Shown: positions 1 through 5,796 of the stretch, piece by piece | Layout: every line of letters begins with the position of its first letter | Numbering within the stretch: position 1 is the stretch's first letter | NCBI GenBank assembly: GCA_043744805.1 | Contig: JAYTTZ010000105.1 | Coordinates: forward strand, 1-9,031 | Source of the DNA: Ga0077536 sp043744805 | GTDB lineage: Bacteria; Pseudomonadota; Gammaproteobacteria; Ga0077536 | Direction: 5' to 3' | DNA length: 9,031 nucleotides | Notes under the pieces: model-generated | The model's input: the letters and a program-made list of their open reading frames with translations, nothing else | The model's database searches: none | Told to the model about the DNA's origin: nothing | Position numbers and translations under genes: made by a program

Positions 1-314
1 GATCACCTGCCGCTCGCCATGGGTGGGATTCGCCCGACGCAGGGACGCACGCTCGCGGTGATGCAGGTCTGCGGCGGTTCACAGAGCTTCAATGCCGTGA
101 ACACGCTGCGCTTGCTGGGCCGCTGGATGCGCATGTTCACCATTCCCAACCAGTCGAGCATCGCCAAGGCCTTTACGGAATTCGACGACGCCGGCCGCCT
201 GCGGCGCAGCTGGTCGACCGCTACTCCGCGCGCAAGGAGGCGGGGACGCTAGTGGACCGGGCGCCAGACCTTTCGTCCATTGCAAGCACGGCGCAGGGCA
301 ATCGCTCGTCCTGA
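1..314 (+). pseudogene. arsH: ArsH-like NADPH-dependent FMN reductase, 3' fragment with internal deletion and frameshift
   Basis: Reading from base 1 in frame 1 gives the strongly conserved ArsH core: GGIRPTQGRTLAVMQV, then GGSQSFNAVNTLR, LGRWMRMF and TIPNQSSIAKAF. ArsH proteins are NADPH:FMN oxidoreductases that oxidise trivalent organoarsenicals and are usually encoded in ars operons. The gene enters from outside the window. After FDDAGRL (about base 201) homology in this frame stops, and the frame ends at 252. The expected C-terminal motif LVDRYSARKEAGTL appears at once in another frame (207-254), and that frame runs to a TGA at 312-314. From memory of the family, roughly 26 residues between these two pieces (the KPS-YYDRVVDV-EELVKFT region) are missing, so about 80 bases of size 3n+1 have been lost. 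I infer an inactivated gene; an assembly error is the alternative. The family call is secure, the pseudogene status fairly so. Confidence 0.8.
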
Positions 315-411
315 GTCGCGAGGCCCGGCGTCTCCGTATCTTTCCAGCGCGGATCCCGCTATGAAGCGCCAAGCCACGTGACCTTCATTGCAGCCGCCGA
401 GGAACAGACCG

Positions 412-1281
412 ATGAGCGACAGCACACACCCCATGACCGAGGCCGCTACCAGCCGTTTCGCCCACATCAGGGAGGGCGATCTGGATCTCAAGATCCACTA
501 CAACGACGCCGGCGCTGGCGCGGAAACCGTCGTCATGATGCATGGTTCCGGGCCGGGGGCGAGCGGCTGGGCCAACTTCAGCCGCAACGTCGAACCGCTG
601 GTATCAGCGGGCTATCGGGTGGTGCTGCTGGACTGCCCGGGCTGGAGCAAGAGCGATCCGATCGTAAACACCGGCAGTCGTTCGGATCTCAACGCCCGCG
701 CATTGCAGGGACTGCTCGACGTGCTGGGGCTGGAACGCGTGCACCTCCTCGGCAACTCCATGGGCGGTCATGGTTCGGTGGCCTTTGCGCTCGCCAATCC
801 GAACCGCGTGGGGAAGCTCGTGCTGATGGGTGGTGGTACGGGTGGGCCGAGCCAGTTCGTGCCGATGCCTACCGAAGGCATCAAGCTGCTGCAGGGGCTT
901 TATCGCGAGCCGACGCTCGAGAACCTGCGGCGCATGATGGAAGTGTTCGTCTTCGACATCAGCAAGCTCACCGAAGATCTTTACAAAGCCCGCCTCGACA
1001 ACATGCTGGCCAGGCCCGAGCACCTCGAGAACTTCGTGAAGAGCCATGCGGCAAACCCCAAGCAGTATCCCGACTACGGCCCTCGGCTGGGTGAGATCAG
1101 CGCGCCGGCGTTAATCATCTGGGGCCGTGACGATCGCTTCGTGCCGCTCGACACGGGGCTGCGCCTGCTGTGGGGCTTGCCCAACGCAGAGCTGCATGTG
1201 TTCAACCGGTGCGGGCACTGGGCGCAGTGGGAACACGCCGACAAGTTCAACCGCCTGGTGCTGGATTTCCTGCGCCATTGA
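412..1281 (+). CDS. mhpC: 2-hydroxy-6-oxonona-2,4-dienedioate hydrolase (MhpC-type meta-cleavage product hydrolase)
   Basis: This 289-residue alpha/beta hydrolase closely resembles E. coli MhpC over its whole length, including TEAATSRF near the N-terminus, the oxyanion-hole segment HGSGPGASGWANFSRN (44-59), DCPGW-KSD (74-82) and LGNSMGGH (113-120). The visible triad is Ser116 in GNSMGG, Asp241 in WGRDDRFVP and His269 in GHWAQWEHAD. MhpC cleaves the C-C bond of the ring-fission product of 2,3-dihydroxyphenylpropionate or 2,3-dihydroxycinnamate to 2-hydroxypentadienoate plus succinate or fumarate, in the cytoplasm. I chose the ATG at 412 over the in-frame ATG at 388 because GAGGAA (399-404) lies 7 bases before it and it matches the family N-terminus. 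No other mhp gene is visible nearby, so the physiological substrate could be another meta-cleavage product. The broken arsH lies about 100 bases upstream. Confidence 0.92.
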   Translation: MSDSTHPMTEAATSRFAHIREGDLDLKIHYNDAGAGAETVVMMHGSGPGASGWANFSRNVEPLVSAGYRVVLLDCPGWSKSDPIVNTGSRSDLNARALQGLLDVLGLERVHLLGNSMGGHGSVAFALANPNRVGKLVLMGGGTGGPSQFVPMPTEGIKLLQGLYREPTLENLRRMMEVFVFDISKLTEDLYKARLDNMLARPEHLENFVKSHAANPKQYPDYGPRLGEISAPALIIWGRDDRFVPLDTGLRLLWGLPNAELHVFNRCGHWAQWEHADKFNRLVLDFLRH

Positions 1282-1445
1282 GGCGGTTGCCGGAGGCTCT
1301 GGAACGTGAACCCCGCGGAGTCCTCCTGCGCACGCCACTCGGCCAGCATCGCGTAGAACCTGAGCCCGCCTTCGGGGTAGTGCCCCTGCAGGAAGTCGTC
1401 GGTGGAGTGCTCTTCCGCACCTTCTACGCAGTCGTAACCGGCTGA
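1282..1445 (-). pseudogene. Unrecognised coding-like remnant antisense to the mhpC 3' side
   Basis: On the minus strand, from about 1445 down to the mhpC stop, one frame reads as plausible protein: GYDCVEGAEEHSTDDF, then LQGHYPEGGLRFYAMLAEWR and EDSAGFTFQSL. Most third codon positions in this stretch are G or C, as in the real genes here, and the residue mix is balanced rather than Arg/Pro-rich as in the shadow frames. The frame is open from 1538, but the first thirty codons look non-coding and there is no convincing start or ribosome binding site. Its 3' end runs into mhpC. I do not recognise the family. It may be the surviving piece of a gene lost by deletion, or a chance open frame. Confidence 0.25.
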
Positions 1446-1778
1446 GGCAGTCGAGCGGCACAGGGGTCGGCGCCGCGATGGGTGTCCAATACACCGGCGA
1501 GCTAGCGCTGGCGATTCCTGCCCGTCGTCGAACCGCACGACGCAGGCCTGCTAAGCTGCTTTCCAGTGGGTGATCTCTTCTGACATTGACGAGTTGTGGT
1601 AAACCCCTCGATCCCGGAATGTCACCCGAGTCCCTTTACCTGATCGATATTCAGGAACAGCTATTCAGGCCACCTGTGGATCAGGTGACCTTTGGCCAGT
1701 ACGTGACACCCGTCCTGCCCGCTCATTCCAGACCCGGCGGTCGCGCCCTGCTGTCGCCCCAACTCCCGAGTACGCGCC
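1446..1778. other. Gene-less spacer upstream of the RND transporter
   Basis: No convincing gene is visible on either strand. Its main content is the inverted-repeat cluster at 1621-1690. A TTGACG (1586-1591) could be a -35 element, but I see no good -10 at proper spacing, so I do not call a promoter. The stretch presumably carries the transcription start and leader of the transporter gene. Confidence 0.5.
1621..1690. repeat. Nested inverted repeats (possible operator or leader structure)
   Basis: Several perfect inverted repeats share arms. CACCTG-TGGAT-CAGGTG spans 1671-1687. ACCTGATC (1638-1645) pairs with GATCAGGT (1679-1686). CCTGA (1639-1643) pairs with TCAGG (1651-1655). GTCACC (1621-1626) pairs with GGTGAC (1684-1689). 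The same right arm can therefore pair with two different left arms. The cluster ends about 90 bases before the transporter start. It could be a regulator-binding site or alternative RNA folds in the leader; neither is shown. Confidence 0.45.
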
Positions 1779-4169
1779 GTGCCGACATCGCCCATCGCCA
1801 GCTCCCGCGGACACCGCCTCGCCAACTGGCTGATGGACCGCAAGTGGACCAGTTTCCTCATTGTCATCGTGCCGACCTTGGTCCTCGCCTGGGCCATCCC
1901 GCGCATCGAGATCTACTCGCGCTTCCTCGATCTCCTGCCGGGCAACCACGAGTTCATCAAGACCTACAACGACATGAAGCAGACCTTCGGCGGCGCCAAC
2001 GTGGTGGCGATGTCGCTGGAAGTGACGGACCCCAAAGCCGATATCTTCACGACCGCGACGCTCGGCAAGATCCGCAGGCTGACGAACGAGGTGGACCTCA
2101 TCCGCGGCGCCAACCACTACCAGGTCGCGAGCATCGCGCACCCCAAGATCCGCCGCGTCTACACCGGCGAAGGCGGGGTCATCAAGTCCGAGCCGGTACT
2201 GCCACGGGAGCTGCCGAGTGACGCAGCGGGGCTGAAGAAGCTGCGCGAGGAGATGCTCAACAACGACATCATCTACGGGAGCTATCTCTCCACCGACGGG
2301 CGCGCCGCGCTGATCGTGGCGAGTTTCGACGAGGACCGCCTCGACTACCGCGAAATCCACAGCCGACTGCAAAGTCTCAAGGCCGAGGTCGAGCAAGACG
2401 GTGCCACGCGGCTCTACGTGGCGGGCGAGCCGATGCTGAAGGGCTGGCTGTATCACCATTCAGCCGAGCTGGGCACGATTTTCCTGGTCACTTTCGGGGT
2501 GATCGTGGGCCTGCTCTGGCTGCACTTCCGGTCGTGGTCGGGCGTGCTCGTGCCCCTGCTGGGCACCATGCTGTCCGCGGTATGGGGCCTCGGCTACATC
2601 GGCTGGATGGGCTACAACCTCGACCCGCTGGTGCTGGTGGTTCCCATCCTCATCTCCGCCCGCACGGCCAGCCACTGCGTGCAGATGATGGAGCGCTATT
2701 TCGACGAAATCCGCCTCGGCCACGCGCGCGAGGCGGCGGTGCGTACGTCGATGGGCGAACTCATCATGCCGGCGTCCATCGGCATCTTCACCGACACCGC
2801 CGGACTGATGGTGCTCGCCGTTTCCTCGATCCCCATGATCGCAAAACTGGGTTACTTCTGTGCGGTGTGGTCGGCCAGCAACATCCTCACCGTGGCCGTG
2901 CTGGTGCCGCTGGTGATGTCGCTGTTGCCCACTCCGCGCCTGGCGCCAACGGCAACCGGCGAGGACCTGCCGGCGCGGAGCATGCACGCGCTGGGGCGGT
3001 GGATCATCACCCCCCGTGCCACCCGCGTGGTGTTCGGCGTCACCGCGCTGGTGGCGGCAGGGGCGATCTTTTTCGGCTGGAACCCGCCTATTGGCGAATC
3101 CCGGCCGGGCACGCCGCTGTTGTTCCCCGACAGCCAGTTCAACGTCGCCGCCGCGCACATCGCCAGCCGCTTCGCGGGTGCCAACCAGCTCAGCATCTAT
3201 CTCGAGGGCGACAAGCCCGAGCGCATGTGGGATCCCGCCGTGGTGAAAACCACGCAGGCGTTCGCGCGCTACATGGCCACCACGCCGGGTTTCGGCGGCA
3301 CGCGCGAGGTGCCCCACCTGGTGCGTTCAATCAATCGTCTCTATCACTATGACGACCCGCGCTGGGCCACCTTGCCCAGCACCTCACGCGACATCGGCAA
3401 CATGCTGTTCATGTACCAGGCGGGCTCGCCGACGCCGCGCGTCATCCTGGAATACATGGACCAGGGGGCGCGCACGGCCAATGTGGTGGTCTTCTACAAG
3501 GACGCGACCGGCGAAACGGTGTCGCAGGCGGTGGCCGCCGCCAAGCAGTTCTTTGCAGAACATCCCATGGAGGGGGTCACCCCGCGCTTCGCCGGCGGCA
3601 TCATTGGCCTCGTCGCGGCTGCCAACGAGGAAGTGCGCGAGTCGGACCACCTGATGACCTTGCTCATCATCACCCTGGTGATGATCTCGGTGATGCTGCC
3701 CTATCGCTCGCTGTCGGCCGGGCTCATGGTCTTCACGGTGCTGGGTCTCGCGGTGATGGTCAATCGCGCCTTCATGGCGCTCCGCGACATCGGGCTCAAC
3801 GTGAACACCCTGCCGGTGACGTCGGTGGGTGTAGGCCTTGGCGTCGACTACATCATCTACATGATCGACCGCATCCGGGAGGAAGCGCGCCACCGGCCGC
3901 TGGACGAAGCGATCGTGGTCGCCATGCGCACCACCGGCGCGGCAGTGATGTTTACGGCCGTGATGGTGGTGGGCGGTATTGCCTGGTGGATCCCGCTGTC
4001 GTCCCTGCGTTTCAACAGCGAGATGGCCCTGCTCCTGTGCATGGTGCTGACCAGCCACATGATCGGTGCCGTGACGGTGATCCCGCTGCTGGTGCGGCTG
4101 TTCAAGCCGCGGTTCATCGTGGGAGATGGATGCCGAGTGGACGCAACTGGTTGCTCCAGCAGCCAGTGA
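1779..4169 (+). CDS. RND/MMPL superfamily transporter (HpnN-like hydrophobe exporter family)
   Basis: This 796-residue inner-membrane protein has the duplicated RND/MMPL layout. TM1 is at about 25-42, a large periplasmic domain at 43-228, and TM2-6 at about 230-400 (including LDPLVLVVPILISARTASH, 281-299). TM7 is at about 416-434, a second periplasmic domain follows, and TM8-12 run from about 624 to 775. The second half carries the hallmark SVGVGLGVDYIIYMIDRIREE, whose Asp690 is in TM10, the usual proton-relay site. It is shorter than AcrB-type pumps (about 1,000 residues), and no membrane-fusion or outer-membrane gene lies nearby. This fits the HpnN/MmpL-like group that moves hydrophobic or lipid-like molecules. 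From memory, relatives often sit in aromatic or steroid catabolic clusters, so transport of a hydrophobic substrate linked to mhpC is a guess. The start is the GTG at 1779, the first possible start after an in-frame TGA at 1704; its ribosome binding site is weak. The ATG at 1833 is an alternative. Confidence 0.85.
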   Translation: MPTSPIASSRGHRLANWLMDRKWTSFLIVIVPTLVLAWAIPRIEIYSRFLDLLPGNHEFIKTYNDMKQTFGGANVVAMSLEVTDPKADIFTTATLGKIRRLTNEVDLIRGANHYQVASIAHPKIRRVYTGEGGVIKSEPVLPRELPSDAAGLKKLREEMLNNDIIYGSYLSTDGRAALIVASFDEDRLDYREIHSRLQSLKAEVEQDGATRLYVAGEPMLKGWLYHHSAELGTIFLVTFGVIVGLLWLHFRSWSGVLVPLLGTMLSAVWGLGYIGWMGYNLDPLVLVVPILISARTASHCVQMMERYFDEIRLGHAREAAVRTSMGELIMPASIGIFTDTAGLMVLAVSSIPMIAKLGYFCAVWSASNILTVAVLVPLVMSLLPTPRLAPTATGEDLPARSMHALGRWIITPRATRVVFGVTALVAAGAIFFGWNPPIGESRPGTPLLFPDSQFNVAAAHIASRFAGANQLSIYLEGDKPERMWDPAVVKTTQAFARYMATTPGFGGTREVPHLVRSINRLYHYDDPRWATLPSTSRDIGNMLFMYQAGSPTPRVILEYMDQGARTANVVVFYKDATGETVSQAVAAAKQFFAEHPMEGVTPRFAGGIIGLVAAANEEVRESDHLMTLLIITLVMISVMLPYRSLSAGLMVFTVLGLAVMVNRAFMALRDIGLNVNTLPVTSVGVGLGVDYIIYMIDRIREEARHRPLDEAIVVAMRTTGAAVMFTAVMVVGGIAWWIPLSSLRFNSEMALLLCMVLTSHMIGAVTVIPLLVRLFKPRFIVGDGCRVDATGCSSSQ

Positions 4170-4186
4170 GTGGCGGTGGCTGCTGG
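4156..4186 (+). repeat. 10-bp stem-loop overlapping the transporter stop codon
   Basis: CCAGCAGCCA (4156-4165) is followed by an 11-base loop containing the TGA stop and then by TGGCTGCTGG (4177-4186), a perfect 10-bp G/C-rich stem. No T-tract follows, so it is not a standard intrinsic terminator. It may stabilise the 3' end of the transcript or slow transcription. Confidence 0.4.
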
Positions 4187-4470
4187 GATGCACGGACGAC
4201 AGCAGGGAGTCAGGGTGGTGTGCAGCTAGCGTGTCGGGTCTGGTCGGGCGCGTGTCCCCGCCTGCGGGCGCCTGAAGGGTGTGTTGCGGTTACCGGTGCC
4301 GGGTGGATTGACGCGCCAGACAGTGGGGCGGTCCCATGAAGGCGGCTGGATACGGGCATCGATGCTCTGCTGCAGCGCGTCAGGTTTGCCAGGTGTTGCG
4401 GGTGTCCTCTTGGGCGACAAGTGTCCCGCTTCGTGAGCTATGCGACGGCCTAAGGAGTCGCTTCGAGTGT

Positions 4471-4531
4471 TAGGGCCTGTTGATCTTTCGCATTACATTG
4501 GCAACCACACCTGAAAGATCAACAGGCCCTA
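4471..4531. repeat. Perfect 19-bp inverted repeat with 23-base centre (mini-element or IS remnant)
   Basis: TAGGGCCTGTTGATCTTTC (4471-4489) is repeated exactly in reverse complement at 4513-4531, separated by 23 bases. The outermost dinucleotide on each side is TA. The structure could therefore be read as 17-bp terminal inverted repeats flanked by a TA target duplication, as for IS630/Tc1-type elements. The termini also remind me of IS5-family ends, from memory and at low confidence. The 61-bp total leaves no room for a transposase, so it would be a minimal non-autonomous element or both ends of an IS after internal deletion. There is no T-tract, so a terminator is less likely. Confidence 0.6.
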
Positions 4532-4566
4532 GGCAGCTTGAGACGACGAAGTTACGTAAGCCAATC

Positions 4567-4599
4567 GGGACATCAACAACAGCCTGTTGTCGGTGTCCC
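4567..4599 (+). repeat. Strong imperfect hairpin upstream of a short ORF
   Basis: GGGACATC pairs with GGTGTCCC, allowing one T-G wobble, on the outer part. After one A/C mismatch, ACAACA pairs with TGTTGT around the three-base loop GCC. This gives 14 pairs in 33 bases. It ends six bases before the AAGGAG at 4605-4610. It may be a leader or attenuation structure for the short ORF, or part of the same mobile remnant as the 61-bp repeat; the word GCCTGTTG occurs in both. Confidence 0.45.
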
Positions 4600-4618
4600 T
4601 AACCAAGGAGAAACGAGT

Positions 4619-4651
4619 ATGGGGAATCGAGCAATAGCCCCCCTCCAATGA
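4619..4651 (+). other. Ten-codon ORF with strong ribosome binding site (leader peptide or truncated gene start)
   Basis: AAGGAG at 4605-4610 lies 8 bases before an ATG at 4619. The frame reads MGNRAIAPLQ and then TGA (4649-4651). This is the best Shine-Dalgarno match in the left half of the window, yet it serves only ten codons. It may be the 5' stub of a gene whose body was lost or replaced when the AT-rich toxin-antitoxin segment arrived, or a leader peptide. No family can be assigned. Confidence 0.2.
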
Positions 4652-4678
4652 TCAATTGTTCTACACGTTCAGATTTTA

Positions 4679-4735
4679 TGAACAAAGAAATAATTTGAAC
4701 AGGGCATTCATGTGTTCATAATCCTGCCGTGTTCA
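4679..4735. promoter_or_regulatory. Four 6-bp boxes at exact 17-bp spacing, dyad-symmetric operator of the toxin-antitoxin operon
   Basis: TGAACA occurs at 4679-4684 and 4696-4701, and its reverse complement TGTTCA at 4713-4718 and 4730-4735. Box starts are exactly 17 bases apart throughout, with 11-base spacers, and the array is symmetric about base 4707. Five-of-six matches lie further out (TGTTCT 4657-4662, CGTTCA 4666-4671), and TGAACA recurs at 4760-4765 over the ATG. The inner boxes cover the -35 and -10 elements. AbiEi antitoxins are known to repress their own operon by binding inverted repeats in the promoter, so this is the likely binding site of the antitoxin encoded at 4759. The pattern is seen directly; the binding is inferred. 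Confidence 0.7.
4695..4722 (+). promoter_or_regulatory. Sigma-70-type promoter of the toxin-antitoxin operon
   Basis: TTGAAC (4695-4700) and CATAAT (4717-4722) are separated by 16 bases in an AT-rich setting. Transcription would begin near 4728-4730. The -35 overlaps operator box 2 and the -10 overlaps box 3, so a bound repressor would block polymerase. The predicted start site makes the upstream GTG at 4729 an unlikely start codon unless the message is leaderless. Confidence 0.6.
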
Positions 4736-4758
4736 AAAAATTTGTACGTGCGGGAAAA

Positions 4759-5796
4759 ATGAACAAGACAGAAGAACTTCTTGAAGCAGCGCTCGCCACA
4801 CTTCAGGGATATGGGCTGAACGTCCATCAATCCAATGGGGAATTAAAAAAAAATAAAGAAAAATCAAAATTTTGGTTTATCTCTGTAGATGCTGAACGCA
4901 CGCGATTCGTCGTCGAGTCTCGCCTCGCGGTCAGTCCCGCCAACCTCGACGCGGTCAGTGCCCAGATCCAGGACCGCGCTGAGCGCCACGGATGCCCGGT
5001 TTTGCTGCTCGCCAACTCGCTGACTCAGCCCCTGCAGCAAGAATTAGTGCGTCGCAACGTCTATTTTCTGGACACCGCCGGCAATGCCAATATCCGGGGC
5101 GCCGGGCTCCTGCTCCGCGTCACTGGCAACAAGGCGACCACTGCGAAGCCAAAACCGCCCAAGGATCTCTATACCGGCGCCGCCCTCAAAATTGTCTTTG
5201 CCCTCATGTGCAAGCCAGATCTGGCGGCGCACCCGCAACGCGAGCTTGCCAAGGCCGCCAATGTCGCTCTGGGTTCGGTGTCAGGGGTCATAAGTACTCT
5301 CAAGGACGCCAGACACCTGCTGGAAAGTGGCAAGACCCTGCGGTTGTATGCCACCAAGCGCCTGCTGGATGAATGGGTCATGGGCTACCTGCAGCGCCTG
5401 CATGCCAAGACGCTAGTCGCCAGCTACGTCACGGAAAATTTCGATCGCTGGCGTGATTGGGACGTCCAGGGCCATCGCTCGCTATGGGGAGGAGAGCCGG
5501 CGGCTGCCCTGCTGTGCGCTTACCTGAAGCCCGGAATCCTCACCCTTTATGCGGACCGATTGCCCCCGAAGCTGTTGGCGAAGGAAGCGCTCATCAAAAC
5601 CGACCATCCTCCCGCCCAACGACGGCTCGACGTGCGCAAACCGTTCTGGAACCGCGGCCTCGGTGATGAAACGGCGCGCTGCGTCCCACCCGTACTGGTC
5701 TACGCCAACCTGTTGGCAACCGGCGACGGCCGTTGCATCGAGACTTCGAGAATCCTTTATGACGAACACCTCGCTGGACTTTTCCCGGACGCCTGA
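4759..5796 (+). CDS. Type IV toxin-antitoxin AbiEi-family antitoxin / autorepressor
   Basis: This 345-residue protein resembles AbiEi-family antitoxins with an extra N-terminal domain. Residues about 35-130 carry RFVVESRL, CPVLLLANSLTQPLQQELV and NVYFLDTAGNANIRG (100-114), typical of this group. A winged helix-turn-helix follows (about 140-200; RELAKAANVALGSVSGVI, 161-178). The C-terminal domain has LWGGEPAAALL and VPPVLVYANLLATGDGR. Such proteins bind the operon promoter and counteract the nucleotidyltransferase toxin encoded next. ATG 4759 is preferred over the in-frame GTG 4729 because the GTG lies at the predicted transcription start inside operator box 4; the ribosome binding site of 4759 is weak (GGGA, close). 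The first 45 codons are AT-rich and Lys-rich, with nine consecutive A at 4845-4853, unlike the GC-rich remainder. The toxin gene overlaps its last 38 bases. Confidence 0.83.
   Translation: MNKTEELLEAALATLQGYGLNVHQSNGELKKNKEKSKFWFISVDAERTRFVVESRLAVSPANLDAVSAQIQDRAERHGCPVLLLANSLTQPLQQELVRRNVYFLDTAGNANIRGAGLLLRVTGNKATTAKPKPPKDLYTGAALKIVFALMCKPDLAAHPQRELAKAANVALGSVSGVISTLKDARHLLESGKTLRLYATKRLLDEWVMGYLQRLHAKTLVASYVTENFDRWRDWDVQGHRSLWGGEPAAALLCAYLKPGILTLYADRLPPKLLAKEALIKTDHPPAQRRLDVRKPFWNRGLGDETARCVPPVLVYANLLATGDGRCIETSRILYDEHLAGLFPDA

Larger units (their letters stand above)
4170..4678. other. Gene-poor junction region with palindromic elements
   Basis: This 509-base stretch holds no convincing protein gene. 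From 4187 to 4470 I see nothing recognisable; a minus-strand open frame at 4226-4420 is Pro/Arg-rich, starts at TTG and has no ribosome binding site. The perfect inverted repeat at 4471-4531 and the hairpin at 4567-4599 come next, followed by a 10-codon ORF with a good ribosome binding site (4619-4651). GTTAGGG (4469-4475) and CCCTAAC (4597-4603) form an outer pair bracketing both structures. Base composition turns AT-rich from about 4650. It looks like the boundary of inserted DNA. Confidence 0.5.

Noticed and set aside
1779..4169. AcrB/HAE-type tripartite drug efflux pump
   Set aside because: The protein is about 200 residues too short, lacks a neighbouring membrane-fusion protein gene, and its motifs fit the MMPL/HpnN group better.
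1665..4193. Long minus-strand open frames at 1665-2459, 2460-3317 and 3384-4193
   Set aside because: They are His/Arg/Gly/Asp-rich translations antisense to the transporter gene, a normal by-product of high-GC codon bias, with no family motifs.
4226..4420. Minus-strand 64-codon open frame in the junction region
   Set aside because: It has a TTG start, no ribosome binding site, Pro/Arg-rich content and no recognisable similarity.
4471..4531. Intrinsic terminator for the transporter gene
   Set aside because: The stem is long and perfect, but the loop is 23 bases, no T-tract follows, and it lies 300 bases after the stop.
4469..4603. Integron attC recombination site
   Set aside because: The outer 7-mers violate the core consensus at the last base, no integrase or cassette array is present, and the inner structure does not follow the attC layout.
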